Positions 7,450 through 14,332 of a stretch of 31,056 nt of DNA are shown here, one piece after another. Under the pieces are notes generated by a model. The model ran no database searches, was not told the origin of the DNA, and was given only the letters and a program-made list of their open reading frames with translations. Numbering within the stretch: position 1 is the stretch's first letter; the number at the start of each line of letters is the position of its first letter. This stretch comes from Pseudomonadota bacterium (GTDB lineage: Bacteria > Pseudomonadota > Gammaproteobacteria > Burkholderiales > SHXO01): contig JAEZCG010000157.1 of assembly GCA_023430065.1 (NCBI GenBank), positions 1-31,056 on the forward strand, given 5' to 3'. The position numbers and the translations under genes are program-made.

Positions 7450-8781
7450 TCAGGACTCCGGGAGGCAGGCGGGTTTGATGCCCTTCTCCTTCGCGTACTG
7501 CGCGGCCGAGGTTTCCACCATCTTGCGCACCAGCGCACGGTCGCCGCTCATCCAGTCGGAGGCCGGTTTCCAGGCTTTGCCGTCCCACTGCTGGAAGCGC
7601 ACCATGCCGCTGCCGCCGTGGTCGGTGCAGGACACCTTCACCGGCGGAACCATGCCGCCGAACCCGAGCTGTTCGAGACGCTTCGCGTCGATGTTCAGGT
7701 TCTCGATGCCCCAGCGCACCTGGGAGCCGGTGAGCGGCTTCCTGCCGAACTTGCCTTGCGCGGTGCGCACCGATTCGACCGTCATCATCGCCGCCGCCAT
7801 GCCGCGATTCCACAGCACGCTGCCGACCAGCTTGTCCGGCGTCTGGCTCTTGCCCTTGCCGGTCACGTGCTTTTGCACTTCGCGCACGACGGGGAAATCG
7901 CGCCCCGCAAGATTCAGGCTGGCGGCGTAGTAGCCTTTGGCGGCAGCACCCGCGGCCTCCGTGTCGATTTCGGATCCGGCCCACCAGTTGCCGACCATCT
8001 TTTCGCGCGGGAAGCCCATCTTCTGTGCGGTGCTGAGGGAGGTGGCGGTCATCACGCCCCAGCCCCACACGATCACCCAGTCGGGACGAAACTGGCGGAT
8101 CTGCAGCCACTGCGCCTGTTGTTCGTTGCCCGGATGCGGCACCGGAATCATCCTCAGCTCGAAGCCGAGCTTCTTGGCTTCCGCCTCCAGCACAGGGTGA
8201 GGTTCCTTACCGTAGGCCGAGTCGTGGTACAGGAGCACGATCTTCTTCTTCGCCAGCTTGGCCGCCCCGCCCTCGCGCTGGGCAATGAAGTTGACGATGC
8301 CGGTGGCGGCGTCCCAGTAGTTCGACACCAACGGGAACAGCCAGGGGAAGACGCGCCCGTCCACCGCATCGGTGCGCCCGTAGCCGAACGTGATCAGCGG
8401 AATCTTGTCCGCCGGCGCCTTGTCGAGCAACGCGTAGGTGATACCGGTGGACATCGGGTGGATGGCGGTGGGACCGGTCGCGGCGCGCGTCTTCAGCCGC
8501 TCGTAGCACTCCACGCCCTTGGTGTTGTTGTACTCCGTCTCGCACTCTTCCCAGGACAGCCTCACGCCGTTCACGCCTCCGTCGCGCTCATTGACGAGCT
8601 GCAGGTAGTCGATGAAGCCGCTGAAGAATGCCGCACCGTTGGCGCCATAGGGTCCGACGCGATAACCGGTGATGCCGACGAATTGCGTACCGGGTGCCTG
8701 GGCGTATGCGGCCGGCGGTGCCATCAGCGTGGCGGCGGCCAGCAGCAGGCCGATGATCGTGAGCTTCGACTGGTTCACCAT
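7450..8781 (-). CDS. livK: Branched-chain-type ABC transporter substrate-binding protein
   Basis: The periplasmic receptor of the importer. The ATG at 8781 follows a GGAG-containing ribosome site and gives a 443-residue precursor. A Sec signal peptide is evident at residues 1-27, with probable cleavage after AYA. The mature part has the two-lobe periplasmic-binding fold of the LivK/aliphatic-amide group, for example VGITGYRVGPYGANG near the start. The long in-frame extension beyond 8781 runs into livM antisense and is spurious. Genetic linkage to two CoA ligases suggests the ligand is a carboxylic or aromatic acid rather than leucine, but this is inference. The gene symbol denotes family only. 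Confidence 0.92.
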   Translation of the reverse strand: MVNQSKLTIIGLLLAAATLMAPPAAYAQAPGTQFVGITGYRVGPYGANGAAFFSGFIDYLQLVNERDGGVNGVRLSWEECETEYNNTKGVECYERLKTRAATGPTAIHPMSTGITYALLDKAPADKIPLITFGYGRTDAVDGRVFPWLFPLVSNYWDAATGIVNFIAQREGGAAKLAKKKIVLLYHDSAYGKEPHPVLEAEAKKLGFELRMIPVPHPGNEQQAQWLQIRQFRPDWVIVWGWGVMTATSLSTAQKMGFPREKMVGNWWAGSEIDTEAAGAAAKGYYAASLNLAGRDFPVVREVQKHVTGKGKSQTPDKLVGSVLWNRGMAAAMMTVESVRTAQGKFGRKPLTGSQVRWGIENLNIDAKRLEQLGFGGMVPPVKVSCTDHGGSGMVRFQQWDGKAWKPASDWMSGDRALVRKMVETSAAQYAKEKGIKPACLPES

Positions 8782-8795
8782 GTTTCTCCAGAATG

Positions 8796-8821
8796 CGCGT
8801 CGGCCGCGAGCAGCCGGCGCG
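8796..8821 (-). promoter_or_regulatory. Hairpin between livM and livK
   Basis: CGCGTCGGC (8796-8804) pairs with GCCGGCGCG (8813-8821) around an 8-nt loop, with one mismatch or wobble. It lies in the 62-bp livM-livK spacer, 15 nt before livK. Such stems often protect the 5' end of binding-protein mRNA or attenuate read-through. It has no unit repeats and is unlike elements A-C. Confidence 0.4.
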
Positions 8822-8843
8822 TTGTGTGGTTCGAGTGCCCGAG

Positions 8844-9920
8844 TCAGTGGGGGAACGGCCACAGCCTGAGCTTCTCCTTCGCGATCTGCCACAGGCGGGC
8901 AAGCCCGTGCGGTTCGACGATCAGGAAGAAGATGATAAGCCCTCCGAATGCCAGGAGCTGCACCATCGAGGTGGTGCCGGGCACGAGATCGAGGCCGATG
9001 CGCTGGGCGCCCGAATGCAGGGCGAACTCCAGGAAAATGGGCAGCAAGGTGATGAACGCCGCGCCGAGGAACGAACCGAGGATGCTGCCGACCCCGCCGA
9101 TGATGACCATGAACAGGATGCGGAACGACAGATCGAGGTTGAGGTCCTCCGGCTGCACCGTGCCGACGTAGGCGTAGGCGTACAGGGCGCCAGCCACGCC
9201 GCAGTAGAAGGAGCTGACCGCGAATGCCGTGAGCTTGGTGCGCATGATGGGAATGCCGATGACTTCGGCGGCCACGTCCATGTCGCGCACTGCCATCCAC
9301 GAGCGGCCGATCGCGCTGCGCACCAAATTCTTCGCGGCGAGCGCGAGCAAGGCGACGACTGTCAGGACCAGCAGGTATTTCTCCGCCGGCTGGTCGAACA
9401 CGTATCCCAGGATCTTCATCGGCTGGGCGGTGATCACGCCGGAGGAACTGTAGTTGGAGAACCAGCCGACCTTCACCAGCAGCCACGGGATGAAGAACTG
9501 CGCGGCCAAGGTCGCCACCGCCAGGTAGAAGCCCTTGATGCGCAGGCTCGGCAAACCGAACAGCACCCCCACGGCCGCGGCGCACAGCCCGGCGAGCGCA
9601 AAGCTCACCAGCAACGGCATGCCGGGTACGCGCAGCTCGAAGTTGTACGCCGCGACCGCGCCGACCGCCATGAACGCCGCCGATCCCAGCGACAGCTGGC
9701 CCGCGTAGCCGGTGAGGATGTTCAACCCGAGCGCCGCCAGCGCGAACACCAGGAAGGGGATCAGGATGGCGTTGAACCAGTAGTCGCTCGCCACCATCGG
9801 CACCGCGAGGTAGGCGAGCACCACGAGTCCGACCAGGACCAGGCGGTCCTGGCGGATCGGCAGGAGTTGCTGATCGGCGGCGTAGGTGGTCTTGAACTGG
9901 CCGGCTTCGCGGTAGAGCAC
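8844..9920 (-). CDS. livM: Branched-chain-type ABC transporter permease, LivM-like
   Basis: Membrane half of the importer channel. The 358-residue product has many hydrophobic segments and the LivM signature LNILTGYAGQLSLGSAAFMAVGA near 65-90. A second family stretch, AAEVIGIPIMRTKLTAFAVS, marks the cytoplasmic loop that contacts the ATPase. The start is GTG at 9920, with GGAGG 6 nt upstream. The N-terminal part before the first membrane helix (about 27 residues) is short and polar. It is preceded by hairpin element B and followed by livK. Confidence 0.94.
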   Translation of the reverse strand: MLYREAGQFKTTYAADQQLLPIRQDRLVLVGLVVLAYLAVPMVASDYWFNAILIPFLVFALAALGLNILTGYAGQLSLGSAAFMAVGAVAAYNFELRVPGMPLLVSFALAGLCAAAVGVLFGLPSLRIKGFYLAVATLAAQFFIPWLLVKVGWFSNYSSSGVITAQPMKILGYVFDQPAEKYLLVLTVVALLALAAKNLVRSAIGRSWMAVRDMDVAAEVIGIPIMRTKLTAFAVSSFYCGVAGALYAYAYVGTVQPEDLNLDLSFRILFMVIIGGVGSILGSFLGAAFITLLPIFLEFALHSGAQRIGLDLVPGTTSMVQLLAFGGLIIFFLIVEPHGLARLWQIAKEKLRLWPFPH

Positions 9921-9946
9921 TCAGCGCCTCCGTGCAGCGGAGAATG

Positions 9947-10066
9947 CACCACGAAGGCACGAAAGCACGAAGGCGTTCATGTCCTGCCGGTTCGCACTGC
10001 CCGCGCCGGTCATGCCAAGCCAGACCGCAAGCGAGGTTTTCTTCGTGTCTTCGTGCCTTCGTGGTG
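9947..10066. repeat. Intergenic hairpin element B (livH-livM)
   Basis: The left arm (9947-9973) and right arm (10040-10066) are complementary over 24 of 27 positions. The outer 17 bp, CACCACGAAGGCACGAA, are perfect. Each arm is three 8-nt units (CACGAAGG, CACGAAAG, CACGAAGG). The loop is 66 nt. It fills the livH-livM gap and stops short of both genes. Confidence 0.88.
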
Positions 10067-10090
10067 AAAACATTCTTGCGCGCGTCCCAG

Positions 10091-11002
10091 TCAAACCCGG
10101 TCGATGTGCTTCTCGCCGAACAGCCCCTCCGGCCGCACCAGCAGGAACAGCAGCGCCAGCATGTAGGCGAACCAGCCCTCGATGCCGCCGCCCACGTACG
10201 GGCCGAGATAGACCTCGGCAAGCTTCTCGGCAGCGCCGATGATCAGGCCCCCGACGATCGCCCCGGCGATCGATTCGAAGCCACCCAGGATCAGCACCGG
10301 CAGCGCCTTCAGCGCGACCAGCGTGAGGGCGAACTGCACGCCGCTGCGGGCGCCCCACATCAGGCCTGCCACCAGGGCGACGAAGCCGGCGACCGACCAC
10401 ACGATGCCCCAGATGGTCTTGAGCGGGATGCCGACCGAGAGCGCGGCCTGGTGATCGTCGGCCACAGCCCGCAGCGCACGACCGATGCGGGTGCGATTGA
10501 AGAACACCGCGAGGGCGGCGACCAGCACGCCCGCCACCGCTGCGGCGAACAGGTCGAAGCCGCTGATCAGCATGTTGTACTCGTTGAGCAGCCACTCGAC
10601 CGGCTGGTCCTCGAAGCCCAGGGTGAGCGGCCGCGGGCTCAGATCGTTGAATGCCCACAGCTGCACGAGCTGCGCGACCCCTTCGATGAAGAAGGCCAGG
10701 CCGATGGTGGCCATGAACAGCGAGATCTGCGGCTGGTTCACGAGCGGACGCAGCACGATGCGCTCGGTGAGGATGCCGATCGCCACCATGGCGACGAGCG
10801 CGAGCCCGAACGCAGCCCAGAACGGCAGCCCGAAGCGCTCGGCCAGCGTGACGAAGGCGAGCGCGGCGATGAACACCATCGCCCCCTGGGCGAAGTTGAA
10901 CACCCCGGACGCCTTGTAGATGAGCACGAACCCGAGCGCGACCAGGGAGTACATGACGCCCGAGAGCAGTCCGCCGACGAGTACTTCGAGGAAGAAAGTC
11001 AC
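10091..11002 (-). CDS. livH: Branched-chain-type ABC transporter permease, LivH-like
   Basis: Partner of LivM in the membrane channel. Starting from the GTG at 11002 the product is 303 residues, normal for LivH. Family features are LVALGFVLIYKASGVFNFAQG near residues 21-42 and RAVADDHQAALSVGIP, the ATPase-contacting loop. The frame stays open to an ATG at 11074, but those 24 codons lie inside hairpin element C and encode a Cys-rich peptide (LCALCVLCVE) with no family match. The GTG at 11002, 9 nt after a GAGAGG, is therefore chosen. The gene follows livG and precedes livM. Confidence 0.92.
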   Translation of the reverse strand: MTFFLEVLVGGLLSGVMYSLVALGFVLIYKASGVFNFAQGAMVFIAALAFVTLAERFGLPFWAAFGLALVAMVAIGILTERIVLRPLVNQPQISLFMATIGLAFFIEGVAQLVQLWAFNDLSPRPLTLGFEDQPVEWLLNEYNMLISGFDLFAAAVAGVLVAALAVFFNRTRIGRALRAVADDHQAALSVGIPLKTIWGIVWSVAGFVALVAGLMWGARSGVQFALTLVALKALPVLILGGFESIAGAIVGGLIIGAAEKLAEVYLGPYVGGGIEGWFAYMLALLFLLVRPEGLFGEKHIDRV

Positions 11003-11017
11003 GACGCACGACCTCTC

Positions 11018-11137
11018 AACGCAAAGGACGCAAAGAGCGCAAAGGACTGCTATACAGGATGGATTGGTCAGCAACGCGTGCAGCCCGCACTCTCACTGGA
11101 CTTGCAGTTCGTTGCGCTCTTTGCGGCCTTCGCGGTT
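11018..11137. repeat. Intergenic hairpin element C (livG-livH)
   Basis: The left arm (11018-11050) and right arm (11104-11137) pair over about 29 of 33 positions with a one-base bulge. The core CGCAAAGAGCGCAA is perfect. Arms are 9-nt units (ACGCAAAGG, ACGCAAAGA, GCGCAAAGG). The loop is 53 nt. It occupies the spacer between livG and livH. Confidence 0.87.
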
Positions 11138-11152
11138 CATGCCGTTCGCCTG

Positions 11153-11941
11153 TCAATGCGCCACCCCCAGGTACGCATCGATCACCTTGCGGTCGCTGCG
11201 CACCTCGTCCGGCAGGCCGTCGGCGATCTTGCGGCCGTACTCCAGCACCACGATACGGTCGGAGATGTCCATCACCACCCCCATGTCGTGCTCGATCAGC
11301 ACGATCGTGGTGCCGAACTCCTCGTTCACGTCGAGGATGAAGCGGCACATGTCCTGTTTCTCCTCGACGTTCATGCCGGCCATGGGTTCGTCGAGCAGCA
11401 GCAGCAGCGGTTCGGCCGCCAGGGCGCGGGCGAGCTCCACGCGCTTCTGCAGGCCATAGGCCAGGCGGCCGACCGGAGTCCGGCGGATGTGCTCGATCTG
11501 CAGGAAGTCGATGATGTGTTCGACCTTCTCGCGATGCGCCAGCTCCTCCCGGCGGCTGCGTCCGATCCACAGAGACTGCTCGAGCAGGCTCGCACGCATC
11601 TTCAGATTGCGGCCGGTCATGATGTTGTCGAGCACACTCATGCCCTTGAACAGCGCAATGTTCTGGAAGGTGCGGGCGATGCCCTGACGTGCGGCGCGAT
11701 GCGGGTCGACCGTCCGCCGCGTCTCGCCGCGGTAGCGCACCGTTCCCTGCTGCGGGTGATAGACGCCGTTGATGACGTTGAGCATCGACGACTTGCCGGC
11801 CCCGTTGGGACCGATGATGGCGCGGATCTCGCCCTCCCGTACGTCGAAGCTGACATCGCTGAGTGCCTTGACCCCGCCGAAGGACAGTGACACGTTCTCC
11901 ACAGCGAGCAGGACTCCACCGATGCTGCGCGTACCGCTCAT
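11153..11941 (-). CDS. livG: Branched-chain-type ABC transporter ATPase, LivG-like
   Basis: Second ATPase of the importer. The 262-residue product shows Walker A GPNGAGKS (44-51), the LivG-type signature LAYGLQKRVELARAL, Walker B LLLLDEPMAGMN and the switch histidine in LIEHDMGVVMDIS. The ATG at 11941 overlaps the stop codon of the upstream acyl-CoA synthetase by 4 bp (ATGA), which signals translational coupling and a single transcript. Upstream in-frame codons lie inside the synthetase gene and are not used. It is followed by hairpin element C and livH. Confidence 0.95.
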   Translation of the reverse strand: MSGTRSIGGVLLAVENVSLSFGGVKALSDVSFDVREGEIRAIIGPNGAGKSSMLNVINGVYHPQQGTVRYRGETRRTVDPHRAARQGIARTFQNIALFKGMSVLDNIMTGRNLKMRASLLEQSLWIGRSRREELAHREKVEHIIDFLQIEHIRRTPVGRLAYGLQKRVELARALAAEPLLLLLDEPMAGMNVEEKQDMCRFILDVNEEFGTTIVLIEHDMGVVMDISDRIVVLEYGRKIADGLPDEVRSDRKVIDAYLGVAH

Positions 11942-13902
11942 GCCGCCCGCTTCTGCTCGATGGGAAAGACCCTCGCGTCGCGGATCTTGACGTCCGCGGC
12001 GATCCTGCCGCGACGTCCATCCTCGAACTTCACCTCGGTCTCGATGCGGCAATTCTGCTTGCCGGCGTAGAGCGCCTCGACCAGCACCGCGTACTTCTCC
12101 GCAATGAAGCCGCGGCGCACCTTGCGCGTACGCGTCAGCTCGTCGTCATCGGGATCCAGTTCCTTGTGCAGGACGAGGAAGCGATGGATCTGCGAGTCGG
12201 CGACCATCGGGTCGGCGGCGAGCTCCTGGTTGACGTGCTCGACGCACTGCTGGATCAGCTCGTACACCTCGGCCTTGTCGGCGAGGTCGGTGTAGCCCGC
12301 ATAGGCCAGTCCGCGCCGCTCTGCCCAGTTGCCCACTGCACCGAGATCGATGTTGACGAATGCGCACACGTGCGCGCGGTCATGGCCGAAGGCGACTGCC
12401 TCCTTGACGTACTGGAAGAACTTGAGCTTGTTCTCGATGTAGTTGGGCGCGAACACCGCGCCGTTGGACAGCGCGCCCAGGTCCTTCGCGCGGTCGATGA
12501 TCTTCAGGTGGCCGTCCTGGTCGAAGTAGCCGGCATCCCCCGTGCGAAACCAGCCCGACGCGTCGAACACCTCCGCAGTCGCTTCGGGCCGCTTGTAGTA
12601 ACCCTTGAGCATCGCCTCGCTTCGGACCAGCACCTCTCCGCCCTCGCCGATGCGCACGTCCACGCCGGGGGCGGGCGGCCCCACGGTGTCGTACTTGATC
12701 TGCCCGTCCGGCTGCAAGCACACGTAGGCGCAGGTCTCGGTCAACCCGTAGAACTGCTTGAGGTTCAGGCCGATCGAGCGGTAGAAGCGGAACAGATCGG
12801 GACCGATGGCCGCGCCCGCCGTATAGGCGACACGGATGCGGCTCATGCCGAGCACGTTGCGCAGCGGGCCGAACACCAGCAGGTCGCCCAAGGCGTACGC
12901 CGCGCGATCCCAGAGCGGGACGCCCGGCTTGCGGTCGAGGATCTCGGCGCCGCAGCGGCGCGCGATGCCGAGAAAAGTGTGGAACAACCAGCGCTTGACG
13001 CGACCGGCGTCCTCCATGCGAATCATCACCTGGGTGAGCAGGTTCTCGAACACGCGCGGCGGAGCGAAGTAGTAGGTCGGCCCGATCTCGCGCATGTCGG
13101 TCATCACCGTGTCCCCCGATTCGGGGCAGTTGATGGTGAAGCCGCCGACCAGTGCCTGCGCATACGAGAACAGGTTGTCCCCCACCCAGGCCATCGGCAG
13201 GTAGGACAGGATCTCGTCGCCCGGCCCGAGCCGGTCGAACGCGCAGCCACCGCGCGCGGCGGCGATCAGCGCGGCGTGCGTGTGGCACACGCCCTTGGGC
13301 TTGCCCGTGGTCCCCGAGGTGTAGAGCATGATGGCGAGGTCGCCGGCGGAGCCCTGCTCGAGCTCGCGCTGGTACAGGCCGGGGTGGTCCTGATGCAGCT
13401 TGCGGCCCAGCGTCTGGACCCGCGCCAGTTCATGCAGGAACGGCTGTCCGTAGTTGCGCATCCCGCGCGGGTCGTCGTAGACGATGACTTCGAGCTTGGG
13501 CAGCCGGTCCTTGATCTCGAGCAGCTTGTCGACCTGCTCCTGGTCCTCGACCACTGCGAAGCGCACGTCCGCGTCGTCGAGGATGTAGGCCATCTCGTCG
13601 GCGATCGCGTCCTGGTACAGCGGCACGGGTACGCCGCCCAGGCTCTGGGCGGCGGTCATCGCCCAGTACAGCTGCGGCCGGTTGTCGCCGATGATGGCGA
13701 GATTCTCTCCCCGGCGGAAGCCGAGTGCGCTCAGTCCGCAGGCGAGGTCGCGCACCTCCTCCGCGACCCGCCGCCAGCTCCAGCATTGCCAGATCCCGAG
13801 ATCTTTCTCCCGCATGGCAGTGCCGTCGGCCCGCGTGGACGCGTGCTGAAGCAGCAGCCTCGGGAACGTGTCCGCCGGGCTCGTTGCCGCGTCGGCCTGC
13901 AT
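11938..13902 (-). CDS. Long-chain-type acyl-CoA synthetase (AMP-forming)
   Basis: The enzyme activates a carboxylic acid to acyl-AMP and then acyl-CoA. The 654-residue product has the P-loop YTSGTTGKPKG (194-204), the adenine motif QFYGLTETCAYVCLQ, the hinge motif GWFRTGDAGYFDQDG and a C-terminal TRTRKVRRG lysine region. Length and order match the FadD15-like long-chain branch. The ATG at 13902 follows AGGAAG. It is the first gene of the liv series and is coupled to livG by ATGA. This arrangement suggests that the imported acid is thioesterified at once. The true substrate is not readable from sequence. An aromatic or branched acid is as plausible as a fatty acid. Confidence 0.9.
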   Translation of the reverse strand: MQADAATSPADTFPRLLLQHASTRADGTAMREKDLGIWQCWSWRRVAEEVRDLACGLSALGFRRGENLAIIGDNRPQLYWAMTAAQSLGGVPVPLYQDAIADEMAYILDDADVRFAVVEDQEQVDKLLEIKDRLPKLEVIVYDDPRGMRNYGQPFLHELARVQTLGRKLHQDHPGLYQRELEQGSAGDLAIMLYTSGTTGKPKGVCHTHAALIAAARGGCAFDRLGPGDEILSYLPMAWVGDNLFSYAQALVGGFTINCPESGDTVMTDMREIGPTYYFAPPRVFENLLTQVMIRMEDAGRVKRWLFHTFLGIARRCGAEILDRKPGVPLWDRAAYALGDLLVFGPLRNVLGMSRIRVAYTAGAAIGPDLFRFYRSIGLNLKQFYGLTETCAYVCLQPDGQIKYDTVGPPAPGVDVRIGEGGEVLVRSEAMLKGYYKRPEATAEVFDASGWFRTGDAGYFDQDGHLKIIDRAKDLGALSNGAVFAPNYIENKLKFFQYVKEAVAFGHDRAHVCAFVNIDLGAVGNWAERRGLAYAGYTDLADKAEVYELIQQCVEHVNQELAADPMVADSQIHRFLVLHKELDPDDDELTRTRKVRRGFIAEKYAVLVEALYAGKQNCRIETEVKFEDGRRGRIAADVKIRDARVFPIEQKRAA

Positions 13903-13998
13903 TCTCGCTTCCTTGTGTTGCGTTCGAGCGGCGAACCGCAGGGCTGCGGTCCGCCGGAAGCGAGAATGTTAGCCGGGAATGCGCTCTTGCTGACGGCG

Positions 13999-14025
13999 GC
14001 CGGTTGGTGCATCGCACAAACCGGC
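13999..14025. promoter_or_regulatory. 27-bp near-perfect palindrome between synthetase and DUF1328 genes
   Basis: Arms GCCGGTTGGTGC (13999-14010) and GCACAAACCGGC (14014-14025) pair at 11 of 12 positions around ATC. It lies 97 bp upstream of the acyl-CoA synthetase start and 18 bp downstream of the DUF1328 stop. It may be an operator for the ligase-liv operon, or the terminator of the DUF1328 transcript. No U-tract follows on the minus strand, which weakens the terminator reading. Confidence 0.5.
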
Positions 14026-14042
14026 GTGCGCCGCACCGCCGA

Positions 14043-14216
14043 TCAAGTGACTTTCTTGTAGATCGTCACGCCCAGGATCAGGAACAGCACGAAGAGGATG
14101 ACCGCGATCCAGAAGAGGATCTTGGCAATCGAGGCCGCAGCCCCGGCGATGCCGGTGAAGCCGAGCAGGCCGGCAACGACGGACACGACGAAAAAGATCA
14201 GTGCCCACTTGAGCAT
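14043..14216 (-). CDS. DUF1328 small inner-membrane protein (YtjA-like)
   Basis: This is a 57-residue, almost wholly hydrophobic peptide with two transmembrane helices, about residues 4-24 and 30-52. The sequence [20 protein letters not shown] followed by [17 protein letters not shown] is characteristic of the DUF1328 family. Function is unknown. The ATG at 14216 has a strong GGAGG 6 nt upstream, so the longer frame starting at 14291 is rejected. It diverges from the large DUF748 gene across 116 bp. Confidence 0.9.
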   Translation of the reverse strand: MLKWALIFFVVSVVAGLLGFTGIAGAAASIAKILFWIAVILFVLFLILGVTIYKKVT

Positions 14217-14277
14217 AGGGTCCTCCAGCGTTTTCTGCCGAGGCGCAATTGGCGTACCGGGCGCGGTCGCGACGATC

Positions 14278-14290
14278 TGTTTCCGAAACA
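14278..14290. promoter_or_regulatory. Perfect palindrome in the DUF1328/DUF748 divergent promoter region
   Basis: TGTTTC-C-GAAACA is a 13-bp perfect palindrome. It lies 62 bp upstream of the DUF1328 start and 43 bp upstream of the DUF748 start, the expected place for an operator acting on both. The cognate regulator is not identifiable. Confidence 0.4.
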
Positions 14291-14332
14291 CATGAGCGGA
14301 ACGGGGGTTGCGTAGGGTGGGCGAGGCTCACC

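Noticed and set aside
7450..10221. 923-residue frame that could be read as one long protein
   Set aside because: Only the part from 8781 downward is the binding protein; the rest is an out-of-frame reading of livM and hairpin element B.
11003..11074. Extended LivH N-terminus starting at 11074
   Set aside because: Encoded by hairpin element C, with no resemblance to LivH proteins; the GTG at 11002 gives the normal length.
9932..11890. 652-residue plus-strand frame across the liv genes
   Set aside because: Shadow of livH and livG on the opposite strand; it includes repeat-derived peptides such as NAKDAKSAKD.
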